Shown piece by piece: positions 1-8,888 of a stretch of 64,000 nt of DNA (positions are counted from its first letter, which is position 1; every line of letters begins with the position of its first letter). Source of the stretch: Acidobacteriota bacterium (GTDB lineage: Bacteria > Acidobacteriota > Vicinamibacteria > Vicinamibacterales > UBA823); the NCBI GenBank assembly GCA_002730525.1, contig PCAK01000027.1:47429-111428 (forward strand), in the 5' to 3' direction. The notes beneath the pieces are model-generated. The model made no database searches. It saw only the letters and a list, made by a program, of their open reading frames with translations, and was not told the DNA's origin. A program made the translations under genes and the position numbers.

Positions 1-191
1 AGCGGGGCGGCGCTCGGCGGCGCGGCGACCGGCGGTGCCGCAGCGGGTGGCGCGGCGACCGGCGGCGCCGTGGTTACCGGTGGAGCCGGCCCACCCGGAC
101 GAGGAAACGGTTCGGGTCTCGGAGGTCCGCCGGCCGTGGCGCAGCCCGACGCGAGCGCCGCAACGATGATCAAGCGATTCAGAGGTTTCAT
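1..191 (-). CDS. Proline/alanine-rich lipoprotein, N-terminal part (cut by window edge)
   Basis: Reading leftward from an ATG at 191 gives 63 residues with no stop before the edge. The protein starts MKPLNRLIIVAALASGC, a type II signal peptide with lipobox L-A-S-G-C and the lipidated cysteine at position 17. A low-complexity linker rich in Pro and Ala follows, with repeats of the type APPVAAPP. The GC-rich tandem repeats at 1-90 are the DNA of this linker. Such linkers usually tether a periplasmic or cell-wall domain, but that domain lies outside the window, so the function is unknown. The gene diverges from the HNH gene, sharing a 140-bp intergenic region. The opposite strand is also open here, but it gives no sensible protein. 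Confidence 0.72.
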   Translation of the reverse strand, partial: MKPLNRLIIVAALASGCATAGGPPRPEPFPRPGGPAPPVTTAPPVAAPPAAAPPVAAPPSAAP

Positions 192-292
192 CCGACGCTG
201 TCCAGCCTATCGGTCCGAGCCATCCGTGTCGACACGTTCGGGTCGATGCCCCTAAGCAATTGATTGACAGTATGTTACGCCGAGCCGTCGTC

Positions 293-314
293 TTGACACT
301 GTCGCGCGCGACAG
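293..314 (+). promoter_or_regulatory. TTGACA hexamer next to a perfect 16-bp palindrome upstream of the HNH gene
   Basis: A consensus -35-like TTGACA (293-298) is followed at once by CTGTCGCGCGCGACAG (299-314), a perfect inverted repeat with no spacer. The palindrome would fill the -35/-10 spacer, as an operator would. No good -10 is visible 17 nt downstream, so promoter use is uncertain. A second TTGACA lies at 264-269. Confidence 0.35.
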
Positions 315-331
315 CACAAAATGAGATCGCC

Positions 332-865
332 ATGGAGCAGACGCTCCTCCTGAACGCGACGTACGAGCCGTTGAAGGTCGTGCACTGGCAGAAGGCGATC
401 ACGCTGATGTGCCAGGGCAAGGTCGAGGTGATCTCGGAGTACGAGCGGGAGATTCGGTCCGTTACGCTCAGCTTTAAGCTCCCGTCGGTCATCCGCTTGC
501 TGCGCTACATCCGGATCAAGTGGCGCTTCGATGCGGTGCCGTTCTCCCGCGCCAACATCTACGCGCGCGACGAGCACACCTGTCAGTACTGTGCGGACAC
601 GCCTCCGACGACGGACCTGACCTTCGATCACGTCGTGCCGGTCGCCCAGGGCGGCCGGAAGGATTGGGAGAACATCGTCACGTGCTGCATCACGTGCAAT
701 CGGAAGAAGGGCGGACGTACGCCGGCCGAGGCGCGGATGCGTCTGATCCGCCATCCGCGACGGCCGCACCGTGCCCCCGCCGTGCGTGTCACGGTGGGTC
801 TGCGGGACGCCCCGGACAGTTGGCGGGACTATCTCTACTGGAACGTCGAGCTCGACGAATCGTGA
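332..865 (+). CDS. HNH endonuclease family protein
   Basis: 177 residues starting MEQTLLLNATYEPL. The frame is open further upstream, but this ATG gives the N-terminus I recall for the family. The C-terminal half holds a zinc-bound HNH core: a CxxC pair (CQYC), the His-containing strand FDHVVPVAQGG, the Asn in WENIV, and a second CxxC (CITC) followed by NRKKGG. HNH proteins of this small stand-alone type cut DNA or RNA, but the target cannot be read from the sequence. No methyltransferase or other restriction-modification partner is next to it, so a restriction role is not supported. The next gene begins 53 bp downstream on the same strand. Confidence 0.85.
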   Translation: MEQTLLLNATYEPLKVVHWQKAITLMCQGKVEVISEYEREIRSVTLSFKLPSVIRLLRYIRIKWRFDAVPFSRANIYARDEHTCQYCADTPPTTDLTFDHVVPVAQGGRKDWENIVTCCITCNRKKGGRTPAEARMRLIRHPRRPHRAPAVRVTVGLRDAPDSWRDYLYWNVELDES

Positions 866-918
866 TCGGCAGTTCGCGCGCCTCGTCCGCCACGTGAGCG
901 CTCCGCTCTGACGCCGTC

Positions 919-1926
919 ATGGCTGGCGCCTCGCCCTGTTCGCATCTGTCCGCGGTACGCCCGGCCTGGGCGATTTCCGGCGGACGCCTGACGATCGAAG
1001 GCCACGGGTTCGATCTTAAGGCCCTGCCCGCCGTACGCATCGGCGATCGTCCCGCCCGCATCGTCTTCGCGTCGGCCCGGGAACTCACCGTGCTGGTCCC
1101 GGACGGCGTAGCGGCCGGCCGCGCCCGGATCCAGGTGGAGCCGGCGGCCGCCGACGCGCTGGAGGTCGACCTGGGCGCGCCCATCGCCACGGGGCTGCAC
1201 CAGGTGGACAGCCCGGTCCTGGATCGCGCCGGCAATCTGTACGTCACCTACAGTGGAAGCCGCGGCGAGCAGGTGCCCGTCGCCATCTTCCGGGTCGGCG
1301 TCGACGGCAGTCGAGAGCCGTTCGCCTCCGGCATCTCGAACCCGACCTCGATGGCCTTCGACGCGTCAGGTGATCTCTTCGTCAGTAGCCGCTTCGAAGG
1401 CAAGGTCTATCGTGTCTCGCCGCAGGGCCAGGTCGACGTCGCCGTGTCCGAGCTTGGCGTGGCCAGCGGCATCGCCTTCGATGCGGACGGGGCGCTGTTC
1501 GTCGGCGACCGATCGGGCACGATCTTCCGCGTCGACGGGGCGGGGCATACGGCCGCGCACGCGTCGCTCCCGGCGAGCATCGCCGCCTACCACCTGGCGG
1601 CGGGTCCCGATGGCGCCCTCTACGTGACCGCGCCGACCCTGTCGTCGTCGGACGCGCTGTACCGCGTCGATGCGGCCGGCGCCGTCGAGGTGATGCAGGT
1701 CGGGTTCGGGCGGCCGCAGGGCCTGGCGTTCGATCCGCACGGCACGCTGCACGTGGTCGACGCCCTGGCCGGCGCCGCCGGCCTGTACGCGGTCACGAGA
1801 AATGCCCCGGCGAGGCTGGTCCTGGCGGCCCCGGCGCTCATCGGGGTGGCCTTCGGCGCCGACGGTGCCGTCGTCGTGGCGTCGAACGACACGGCGTATC
1901 GCCTCATGCCGCCAGCCGGGCGGTAG
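919..1926 (+). CDS. IPT/TIG domain protein with SMP-30/NHL-type beta-propeller
   Basis: 335 residues. Residues about 10-75 form an IPT/TIG immunoglobulin-like fold (ISGGRLTIEGHGF, ELTVLVPDG). Residues about 80-330 form a six-bladed propeller of the SMP-30/gluconolactonase or NHL type, with repeated units such as SMAFDASGDLFVSS, GIAFDADGALFVGD and GLAFDPHGTLHVVD, each ending in a strand like GKVYRVSPQG. SMP-30 enzymes are metal-dependent lactonases, but I did not place all metal ligands, so binding or scaffold function is equally possible. No signal peptide is visible. The gene ends 105 bp before uvrA on the same strand. Confidence 0.75.
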   Translation: MAGASPCSHLSAVRPAWAISGGRLTIEGHGFDLKALPAVRIGDRPARIVFASARELTVLVPDGVAAGRARIQVEPAAADALEVDLGAPIATGLHQVDSPVLDRAGNLYVTYSGSRGEQVPVAIFRVGVDGSREPFASGISNPTSMAFDASGDLFVSSRFEGKVYRVSPQGQVDVAVSELGVASGIAFDADGALFVGDRSGTIFRVDGAGHTAAHASLPASIAAYHLAAGPDGALYVTAPTLSSSDALYRVDAAGAVEVMQVGFGRPQGLAFDPHGTLHVVDALAGAAGLYAVTRNAPARLVLAAPALIGVAFGADGAVVVASNDTAYRLMPPAGR

Positions 1927-2031
1927 CCCCCAGCTCCGACAGGTCCGTCTCCGTGCCAAGGCTCGTCCCGGGTGTTTGTGCCCGCCCGTGATAGGATGAC
2001 GGGTTCAGGGTCACCAAGAACTCGCGACTGT

Positions 2032-4890
2032 ATGGCTCACGACTGGATTGCGGTGCGCGGCGCGCGCGTTCACAACCTTCGGGATATCGAGGTCGACATC
2101 CCGCGGAATCGACTCGTGGTCATCACCGGGCTGTCGGGCTCGGGCAAGTCGTCGCTCGCATTCGATACGGTCTACGCGGAGGGGCAGCGCCGCTATGTCG
2201 AGTCGCTCTCCGCGTACGCGCGGCAATTTCTCGAGCAGATGGAGAAGCCAGACGTCGACCTGATCGACGGGCTGTCACCTGCGATCTCCATCGAACAGAA
2301 GACCACCGGCGCCAATCCACGTTCCACTGTCGGGACGGTCACCGAGATCTACGACTACCTCCGATTGCTCTTCGCCAACGTTGGCGTGCCGCATTGCTCC
2401 GAGTGTGGGCGAAAAATCGCGTCGCAGTCGGTCGAGCGCATCGTCGACCTCGTGATGCTCGATCCGTCCGGTGAGCGGGTGAACGTGCTGGCCCCGATCG
2501 TGCGTGGACGGAAAGGCGAGTTCAAGAAGGAGCTGGCAGCGCTGCGGTCGAAGGGTTTCACCCGGGTGCGCGTCGACGGCGAGTTATGTGCGCTGGAAGA
2601 CGAGATCAAGATCGACCGGCGGCGGAACCATACGATCGAGGTCGTCGTCGACCGCCTGATCGCGAAGCCGGGCACGGAGCGCCGCCTGGGTGATTCGATC
2701 GAGATCGCGCTCGATCTCGCCGATGACACGGTCATCATCAACACCTACGGCGGCGGCGACCGCCTGTTCTCGCGCCGACTCGCCTGCCCGCACTGCGGGA
2801 TCAGCATGCCGGAGATGACGCCGCGGGCGTTCTCCTTCAACTCGCCGCATGGTGCCTGCCGCGATTGCCAGGGCCTGGGCCTCGTGCACGACTTCGACCC
2901 GGCCCGCATCGTGCCGGACCCTGCGCGCACGCTGGGTGACGGTGCCATCGCGCCGTGGGAGCGGGGCGACAAGAAACTGGTCAAGGCCGCGCTGACCGAC
3001 CTGCAGCGCCGCTACGAGATTCCGCTCGACGTGCCGTTTGGCAAGCTGCCCCGGAAGCTGCGCAACGTCGTGATGTACGGCGCCAATGGCGCGCGCAACG
3101 GCGGGCGGCCCGGACGGTCACCGGCGCGCAAGACCGCGCGGGCAAAGCCGGGCTTCGAAGGTGTCGTGCCGAACATGCGGCGGCGGTACGCGGAGGGGCG
3201 CTGGGCCGATCAGGAACGCCTCGAGCCCTATCGCGCGCTGCGGCCTTGCGCATCGTGCGAGGGAGACCGCCTTCGACCGCAAAGCCGCGCCGTGACGGTC
3301 AAGGATGCGACGATCGCAGAGTATGTGGGTCTGCCGATCAGCGACGCGCTGCTGCGGTTCGAGGCGATGGAACTCACCGAGCGCGAGGCGCAGATCGCGG
3401 GCCGGGTCGTCTGGGAGATCCGCGACCGGCTGCGCTTCTTGCACGACGTCGGGGTGGGGTATCTCACGCTCGGCCGCAGCGCGGCGACACTGTCGGGCGG
3501 CGAGGGTCAACGGATCCGGCTTGCCACGCAGATCGGGGCCAACTTGACCGGCGTGCTCTACGTGCTCGATGAACCGTCGATCGGGTTACACCAGCGGGAC
3601 AACCGCCTGCTGCTGTCCACGCTGGCGCGGCTGCGGGACCTTGGCAACACGGTGATCGTCGTCGAGCACGACGAGGAGACCATACGCGCGGCCGACTACG
3701 TGATCGATCTCGGTCCGGGCGCCGGGGAGCACGGCGGGCGGGTCGTGTTTCAGGGCCCCCCTGCCGATCTCCTCGGCGACGGCGCGAAGGAGTCGCTGAC
3801 GGGCATGTATCTGCGCGGCGAGCGGGAGATTTCGACGCCGCCCAAGCGGCGCTCGGGGCGGCGGCAAGCGCTGAAGATCCGCGGTGCGCGCGCGAACAAC
3901 TTGAAGAAGATTGACGTCAGGATCCCGCTCGGGGTCTTCACCGCGATCACGGGTGTCAGCGGCTCAGGGAAATCGACGCTGGTCAACGAGATCTTGTACC
4001 GCGCGCTGGCCAGGACGCTCTATCGCGCCGCCGATGAGCCGGGGGCCCACGATGACATCGACCACGCCGATCTGGTGGACAAGGTGATCCAGATCGACCA
4101 GTCCCCGATCGGGCGGACACCCCGGTCGAACCCGGCGACCTACACGGGTGTGTTCACGTTCATCCGCGAACTGTTCGCGATGCTGCCCGAGGCGAGGGCG
4201 CGGGGCTTCCGCCCAGGCCGATTCTCGTTCAACGTCAAGGGCGGTCGGTGTGAGACGTGCCAGGGCGACGGCGTCATCGCCATCGAGATGCACTTTCTGC
4301 CGAACGTCTACGTGACGTGCGAGCGCTGCAAAGGGCGTCGGTACAACCGCGAGACGCTGGAGATCAAGTATCGCGGTAAGTCGATTGCCGAGGTCTTGGA
4401 CTTGACCGTCGACCAGGCCACGCCGCTGCTCGAGAACTTTCCCCCGATTGCGAGCAAGCTGAAGACCTTGCAGGACGTGGGGCTCGGGTACATCAAACTC
4501 GGCCAGTCGGCCACGACGCTGAGCGGCGGCGAAGCGCAGCGAGTGAAGTTGGCCAAGGAGCTGTCACGCCGCGGCACCGGTCGCACCCTGTACATCCTGG
4601 ACGAGCCGACGACCGGTCTGCACTTCGAGGACACCCGGAAGCTGCTCGACGTCCTGAACAAGCTGGTGGACCAAGGCAATACCGTGGTGCTGATCGAGCA
4701 CAACCTCGATGTCATCAAGTCGGCCGATCATGTCATCGACCTCGGCCCGGAGGGCGGGGAGGCCGGCGGCCGGGTCGTCGCCGAGGGCACTCCCGAGGAA
4801 GTAGCCGCCCATGGGTCGTCGTTCACGGCTGGTTTTCTGAGCCTCATACTCAATCGGCACGCCGATCCAGGGGCCGCGAAGCGCGACTGA
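2032..4890 (+). CDS. uvrA: UvrABC excinuclease subunit A
   Basis: 952 residues, normal length for UvrA, the damage-recognition ATPase of nucleotide excision repair that loads UvrB. The ATG at 2032 gives [16 protein letters not shown], the usual family start. Two ABC ATPase halves are present. Half one has Walker [10 protein letters not shown] at residues 33-41, a first zinc module with CSEC near 122 and CPHC near 253, and the LSGGE signature near 487. Half two has Walker [10 protein letters not shown] near 641, the zinc module CETC/CERC near 742-766, and a second LSGGE near 830. A basic insert rich in Gly/Arg near residue 350 is lineage-variable. An intrinsic terminator follows the stop. Confidence 0.98.
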   Translation: MAHDWIAVRGARVHNLRDIEVDIPRNRLVVITGLSGSGKSSLAFDTVYAEGQRRYVESLSAYARQFLEQMEKPDVDLIDGLSPAISIEQKTTGANPRSTVGTVTEIYDYLRLLFANVGVPHCSECGRKIASQSVERIVDLVMLDPSGERVNVLAPIVRGRKGEFKKELAALRSKGFTRVRVDGELCALEDEIKIDRRRNHTIEVVVDRLIAKPGTERRLGDSIEIALDLADDTVIINTYGGGDRLFSRRLACPHCGISMPEMTPRAFSFNSPHGACRDCQGLGLVHDFDPARIVPDPARTLGDGAIAPWERGDKKLVKAALTDLQRRYEIPLDVPFGKLPRKLRNVVMYGANGARNGGRPGRSPARKTARAKPGFEGVVPNMRRRYAEGRWADQERLEPYRALRPCASCEGDRLRPQSRAVTVKDATIAEYVGLPISDALLRFEAMELTEREAQIAGRVVWEIRDRLRFLHDVGVGYLTLGRSAATLSGGEGQRIRLATQIGANLTGVLYVLDEPSIGLHQRDNRLLLSTLARLRDLGNTVIVVEHDEETIRAADYVIDLGPGAGEHGGRVVFQGPPADLLGDGAKESLTGMYLRGEREISTPPKRRSGRRQALKIRGARANNLKKIDVRIPLGVFTAITGVSGSGKSTLVNEILYRALARTLYRAADEPGAHDDIDHADLVDKVIQIDQSPIGRTPRSNPATYTGVFTFIRELFAMLPEARARGFRPGRFSFNVKGGRCETCQGDGVIAIEMHFLPNVYVTCERCKGRRYNRETLEIKYRGKSIAEVLDLTVDQATPLLENFPPIASKLKTLQDVGLGYIKLGQSATTLSGGEAQRVKLAKELSRRGTGRTLYILDEPTTGLHFEDTRKLLDVLNKLVDQGNTVVLIEHNLDVIKSADHVIDLGPEGGEAGGRVVAEGTPEEVAAHGSSFTAGFLSLILNRHADPGAAKRD

Positions 4891-4910
4891 CACCGCGGCC
4901 CAACTTCCGT

Positions 4911-4935
4911 GTGTGGTTGGGAAGCCACACTTTTT
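4911..4935 (+). terminator. Rho-independent terminator after uvrA
   Basis: The stem GTGTGG (4911-4916) pairs with CCACAC (4925-4930) across an 8-nt loop and is followed directly by five T residues (4931-4935). It lies 20 bp after the uvrA stop, so it ends the uvrA transcript before lpxC. Confidence 0.85.
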
Positions 4936-5119
4936 CGTAATTCTACCGTGGTTTCACAGCCACATTCTCGGATTTGCACGGGGAGTCATATTTCGGTCGA
5001 AAGATATAAGTCTTCTGTAATGAATGTGATACAGTCTGCTACCGAATTCGCTGTTTGTGGGCATCAGTCTTGCTCAATGTCCGTCCGGACATGAGTACCG
5101 CAGTACCGCCCGCGAAACG
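4936..5119 (+). promoter_or_regulatory. AT-rich intergenic region upstream of lpxC
   Basis: This 184-bp stretch is far more AT-rich than its surroundings, as expected for a promoter region of lpxC. A second small hairpin, GTGG (4948-4951) with CCAC (4960-4963), repeats the motif of the uvrA terminator (TGGTT...AGCCACA) without a T-tract. TATA-like elements occur at 5004-5009 and 5029-5034, but no convincing -35/-10 pair can be fixed by eye. Confidence 0.4.
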
Positions 5120-6025
5120 ATGAACGGTCAGAACACGCTACGTCACGCCGTGACTTGCGCCGGAATCGGTCTCCACTCCGGTAACAAGGTCTCCCTCTCC
5201 CTGAAGCCCGCGCTGCCTGACTCCGGCATCCGGTTCCGTCGGGCCGATCTCGGTGGTTCGGAGATTCCGGCCAGTGTGACTCACCTGGCGGGGATCCGGT
5301 ATGCGACCGGGCTCGAGGCAGATGCGGCATCGGTCGAGACCGTCGAGCATCTGCTGGCCACGCTCGTCAGCATGGGCGTGGACAACGTCGTCATCGAGCT
5401 CAACCATCCGGAAGTACCGATCATGGATGGGAGCGCGGCGCCGTTCGTCTATCTCGTGCAGGAAGCCGGCATCAAGCGTCAGGCGACGGCGCGACGTTTC
5501 CTGAAGATCACGCGTCCCATCTCGCTGTCACGCGGTGACAAGCAGATGTCGCTCTATCCGTCGGATCACTTCAAGATCACGTACAGCATCAGCTTCGATC
5601 ATCCGCTCTTGCGACACCAGTCGCGGACGATTCGGGTGACCGAGGAGAGTTTCGTCGACGAGATCGCGCCCGCGCGCACCTTCGGCTTCCTGAAGGAGGT
5701 CGAAATGCTGCGCCGGCAGGGCCTCGCGCTCGGCGGCTCGCTCGACAACGCGATCGTGCTGAGTGAAGCCGGCGTGCTGAATAACTCGCTTCGGTTCGAG
5801 GACGAGTTCGTGCGCCACAAGATCCTCGACGCCATCGGTGACCTCTCGCTGATCGGCTACCCGGTCATCGGCCACCTCGTCGCCCACCGTGGCGGCCACG
5901 GCTTGCACACGGCGTTCGCGGCCAAGGTCGTTGAGGACGTCGATGCGTGGGAGATCGTCGAGTCGCCGGTCGGTGCGCCGGCGGACGCGCCGGTGGGTCT
6001 GCCGGCCAAGCCGGTCGCCAACTGA
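5120..6025 (+). CDS. lpxC: UDP-3-O-acyl-N-acetylglucosamine deacetylase LpxC
   Basis: 301 residues. LpxC is the zinc deacetylase that commits UDP-3-O-acyl-GlcNAc to lipid A synthesis at the inner face of the cytoplasmic membrane. The start MNGQNTLRHAVTC at 5120 is preferred over upstream in-frame codons because it aligns with the family N-terminus (T-L-x-x-x-V-x-x-x-G-I-G-L-H-S-G). Zinc ligands are visible as H77 (TVEHLLA), H233 and D237 (HKILDAIGD), and the catalytic His region at 256-260 (HRGGH). Its presence marks a lipid A-bearing outer membrane. It is monocistronic here: a terminator lies upstream and the next gene is convergent, 22 bp away. Confidence 0.97.
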   Translation: MNGQNTLRHAVTCAGIGLHSGNKVSLSLKPALPDSGIRFRRADLGGSEIPASVTHLAGIRYATGLEADAASVETVEHLLATLVSMGVDNVVIELNHPEVPIMDGSAAPFVYLVQEAGIKRQATARRFLKITRPISLSRGDKQMSLYPSDHFKITYSISFDHPLLRHQSRTIRVTEESFVDEIAPARTFGFLKEVEMLRRQGLALGGSLDNAIVLSEAGVLNNSLRFEDEFVRHKILDAIGDLSLIGYPVIGHLVAHRGGHGLHTAFAAKVVEDVDAWEIVESPVGAPADAPVGLPAKPVAN

Positions 6026-6047
6026 GCGGCGGTCGTTCTCTTCTTCC

Positions 6048-7406
6048 CTAGGACACGAGTAGCGGGGCGGACACGGTCGGGGAGCCGCACGCCTCGAACC
6101 AATCGATCCCCTCGCTCACCAGATCGAACTTCAGTGCGTACCGGGCCGGCTCGCTCGGGGCGACGATCTCGATCGGCACGTCGAGGCTCGCGCCCGGGTC
6201 GAGTGCCGAGGGTAGCCACGCCCGGGCGTAGTCGCGGTTGACCACCAGCCCGCCGTCGTCGCACAGCTGCGCGCCCAGGCGCACGAGCCGGCGGCCGTAG
6301 CTCGCCTGCGCCGCGAACGCGCGGGTCGACAGATTCGATACGCGTGTGTCTATCTGCAGCGGATGCGTGCACCGAGCCGCCAGCGGCTGCCCCGCCAGCC
6401 GGCGCACGTCGATGCGTACTCTGGGCATGGCGCCGGGGATGGCATTCCCGAGATTGTTGTCGTCCCAGATCTCTCGTCGAATCGCCTCGTACTCGGGCGT
6501 TCCGGGCGCAAACCGCCGTGAAAACGCGGTCTCGGGATGATCTGTGGTTTCCCAGCAGAGCCGATCGACGCCGATCTCCTCGGCCAGGGATCGGGCCCGA
6601 TCCATCTCCTGGTCGCTGTCGTTCCAGCGGAACAGGATGTACCGCCAGTTGATGAACGGCACGTCACGACCGGCCCGACGCTTCGCCTCCGCCAGTTGAC
6701 GCATGTTGTCGACGGCGGCGGCCAGATCGCCCCGCTGTCGATAACGCGCGTAGGTGTCCTGGGTCGCGCCATCGATCGAAAAGGTAACCTCGTCGATGCC
6801 GGACTGCGCGAGCCGCGACACGGCGTCGCCCCGGAACGCCAGGCCATTCGTGCTCGTGTAGAGGTAAATGTGCGGAAATCGCTCCTTGATGTACTCGCAC
6901 ATCTCCACCGCGTGCCTGTGCAGAAATGTCTCGCTGTAGTTGAAGAGATCGATCCGGACGAGCGACGCTCCAACCTCGTCGACCACGCGCCGGAACAGGT
7001 CGTAGTCGAGCATGCCGGCCTGGCGGGTGCGGGTGATCCCGGTCTCGGGCGCGCAGCAGGCCTCGAAACACGACAGATTGTACGCGGCGGTGCATTCGGC
7101 GTACAGCCGCGTCGGCAGCGCGCCGCCGTCCACCGGCCGCGCCATAGGCGCCTCGCCCTCTTCGAGTGGCTGCTTGAGGGGACAGTCGCCGCAGAAGCTG
7201 GATCCACCGTGGTTGAGGTCGGCTCGCAGCCGATGCATCACGCCGCCGTTCCAGATTGTTCCGAGCGGGTCCGTCCGCGCGTCGCCCAGGATGCGCTTGC
7301 CGTATGGGTCGACGCACCCGCACGTGACACGGCCGTCGCACAGCAGCACCAGCGTGCTCCAGGGCCAGGTGCAGCGGAAACGGGTGGCCAGATGGTTGAG
7401 TGACAT
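6048..7406 (-). CDS. Radical SAM protein with N-terminal SPASM-like domain
   Basis: 452 residues with an unusual domain order. Residues 12-76 look like a SPASM auxiliary cluster domain: C12, C23, C29, C31, the segment GTIWNGGVMHRLR and FCGDCPLK (C72, C75). This domain normally follows the radical SAM core. The core spans about 100-330, with SxxTNG-like (YTSTNGLAF) and FSIDGATQDTYARYR motifs. The site expected to bind the 4Fe-4S cluster reads ECTAAYNLSCFEACCAP, so the canonical CxxxCxxC is absent: Tyr109 stands where the first Cys is expected and C113, C117 and C118 remain. Residues about 345-452 form a beta-rich domain like those at the C-terminus of some polysaccharide-modifying proteins (Wzt-like). 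Last gene of a sigma/STAS operon. Substrate unknown. Confidence 0.75.
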   Translation of the reverse strand: MSLNHLATRFRCTWPWSTLVLLCDGRVTCGCVDPYGKRILGDARTDPLGTIWNGGVMHRLRADLNHGGSSFCGDCPLKQPLEEGEAPMARPVDGGALPTRLYAECTAAYNLSCFEACCAPETGITRTRQAGMLDYDLFRRVVDEVGASLVRIDLFNYSETFLHRHAVEMCEYIKERFPHIYLYTSTNGLAFRGDAVSRLAQSGIDEVTFSIDGATQDTYARYRQRGDLAAAVDNMRQLAEAKRRAGRDVPFINWRYILFRWNDSDQEMDRARSLAEEIGVDRLCWETTDHPETAFSRRFAPGTPEYEAIRREIWDDNNLGNAIPGAMPRVRIDVRRLAGQPLAARCTHPLQIDTRVSNLSTRAFAAQASYGRRLVRLGAQLCDDGGLVVNRDYARAWLPSALDPGASLDVPIEIVAPSEPARYALKFDLVSEGIDWFEACGSPTVSAPLLVS

Positions 7407-7442
7407 GGGCGAGACGCGGCGCGGCCAGCGCGCGCGTGCCGT

Positions 7443-7709
7443 CTAGTTGCCGGTCAGCTTGCGCATGTACGCGCCGAGCTTCTCATTCTCGTAGGTGACC
7501 GTGTTCAGAAACAGGCTCTCGACCAGATAGGCGCGCCGATCCTCCTCGTTCATCTGCCCGACGAGGTGCTGGATCTCCTGCATCATCTGCTCGAACGAGC
7601 GATCGAGGCCGTGCTGGCCGGTCAACTCCTTGTACAGCGTTTCCATGACCGCCAGCAGGTCACCGTCCAGCGCGAGCGTCGCGCCCGTCGTCGTCTTGAT
7701 GGTGCGCAT
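7443..7709 (-). CDS. Small conserved protein, unknown function
   Basis: 88 residues, mostly helical by composition, acidic, with no signal peptide or membrane segment. I do not recognise a family. It starts one base after the stop of the STAS gene and is followed 36 bp later by the radical SAM gene, so it is almost certainly co-transcribed with the sigma factor and STAS genes. A role as partner or regulator of the STAS protein is a reasonable guess from position only. Confidence 0.6.
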   Translation of the reverse strand: MRTIKTTTGATLALDGDLLAVMETLYKELTGQHGLDRSFEQMMQEIQHLVGQMNEEDRRAYLVESLFLNTVTYENEKLGAYMRKLTGN

Positions 7710-7710
7710 G

Positions 7711-8052
7711 TCAGGCTCCGAAGCTCTTCACGGCGCTGGGCTCATCGGGATGCACTTCGATGAAGTTCTGGGCGCCTGTCATCGTCAGCATCGTCTCGAC
7801 GCGCTTCTGGACGCCCGCCAGCTTGAGTGTGCCTCCGGCCGCGGCCGATTGCCGGTACAGGTCCATCAGGCATCCGATCGAGGCGCTGTCGACGTACGAC
7901 ACGGTGGAGAGATCGACGATCAGCTTGCGCTGGCCGCCTTCGATGAGTCCCGCGACGGCCGCGGCGAACTCGGACAGCAAGGGGTACATCAGCCGGGACT
8001 CACCCACGCGAACCACGGCGATGTCGCTTTGGTGCTCGGTCGTCAGGTTCAT
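7711..8052 (-). CDS. STAS domain protein (anti-sigma factor antagonist type)
   Basis: 113 residues forming a single STAS domain like SpoIIAA/RsbV. The beta strand IVDLSTVSYVDSASIGCL carries D55-S56, the position where these proteins are phosphorylated by a kinase anti-sigma factor. In known partner-switching systems the unphosphorylated form binds the anti-sigma factor and frees sigma. The gene lies five bases after a sigma factor gene, but no RsbW-like kinase or PP2C phosphatase is found in the window. The sigma factor is of ECF type, which is not the usual partner of STAS proteins. Confidence 0.88.
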   Translation of the reverse strand: MNLTTEHQSDIAVVRVGESRLMYPLLSEFAAAVAGLIEGGQRKLIVDLSTVSYVDSASIGCLMDLYRQSAAAGGTLKLAGVQKRVETMLTMTGAQNFIEVHPDEPSAVKSFGA

Positions 8053-8057
8053 GACGT

Positions 8058-8696
8058 TTACTCCGGTTCCGATGGTTGCGCCGCGGCGGCGCGCTGCTCC
8101 ACAGCAGCGTCGTCCTCGGCGCGCAGGCGAAGAATCTGGCGGGCCAGCTCATGTCGCCCACGATTGATCCGCGACTTGACCGTTCCCTCCGGGAGCGACA
8201 GCCGCTCCGCAATCTCGTGATACGACAACTCCTGAATATCCCGCAGCAGGACCGCCGTGCGCAAGGTCTCGGGGAGCGTGGCCAGGGCTCGCTGCAGGAA
8301 GGCCCGCCGGTCGGTCCGTTCCAGTGCCGTCAGCGGATTGATGCCGCCCGATGCCAGCGACATCTCGCCCGCGTCGACGCTTCGGTCGACGCTCTCCCGT
8401 TCCTTGCGGACACTACGGTAGTGGTCGATGCACAGGTTGCGGCTGACGCTGATCAGCCAGGTCTGGAAGTTCGCGCGTCGATCGAACGTCTTGAGCGCCT
8501 TGAAGATCTTGAGGAAGACGTCCTGCGTGAGATCTTCGGCTTCGTCGTGACGCCCGACGAACTTGTACGCGATGTTGAAGACCTTGCGCCGGTGGCGCTG
8601 CACGATCTCGTCCCACGCCACCTCGTCACCCTGTAGGCAGCGCTCGATCAGGTTGTCTGGTGTTGCCGAGTGAGGGGGAGCTGGGTTCGCCGGCAT
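8058..8696 (-). CDS. ECF-type RNA polymerase sigma factor
   Basis: 212 residues. Sigma region 2 is at about 20-95 (AYKFVGRHDEAEDLTQDVF, the -10 binding helix with TWLISVSRNLCIDHYR). Region 4 is at about 135-190 (RDIQELSYHEIAERLSLP followed by EGTVKSRINRGR, the -35 recognition helix). Region 3 is missing, as in ECF/RpoE-like sigma factors. An Ala/Glu-rich tail follows. It heads the operon sigma-STAS-88aa-radical SAM, and probably directs transcription of its own operon, though no promoter motif was identified. No zinc-finger anti-sigma gene follows, unlike the second ECF gene at 25322. Confidence 0.92.
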   Translation of the reverse strand: MPANPAPPHSATPDNLIERCLQGDEVAWDEIVQRHRRKVFNIAYKFVGRHDEAEDLTQDVFLKIFKALKTFDRRANFQTWLISVSRNLCIDHYRSVRKERESVDRSVDAGEMSLASGGINPLTALERTDRRAFLQRALATLPETLRTAVLLRDIQELSYHEIAERLSLPEGTVKSRINRGRHELARQILRLRAEDDAAVEQRAAAAQPSEPE

Positions 8697-8888
8697 GCGT
8701 TCGGGCAGTCAGGAGGCGGGAACGCGCGCATCATAGCAGAGCGATTTTTCGGGTGTCAACGCGAGCCGCGAGCGTCGAGCGCGGCCAAGTGCGCGTGGCG
8801 TTTCCGATTTACAATGCTGCCGGCTCGTCGCCGTGCGCGGCGGCGAGGGTGGGGTGTTTCACGGCCGAGGAGGGCGCGGCAGTTCACT

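Noticed and set aside
5057..5119. Extended start for lpxC at 5057
   Set aside because: The extra 21 residues do not resemble LpxC; the start at 5120 aligns with the family.
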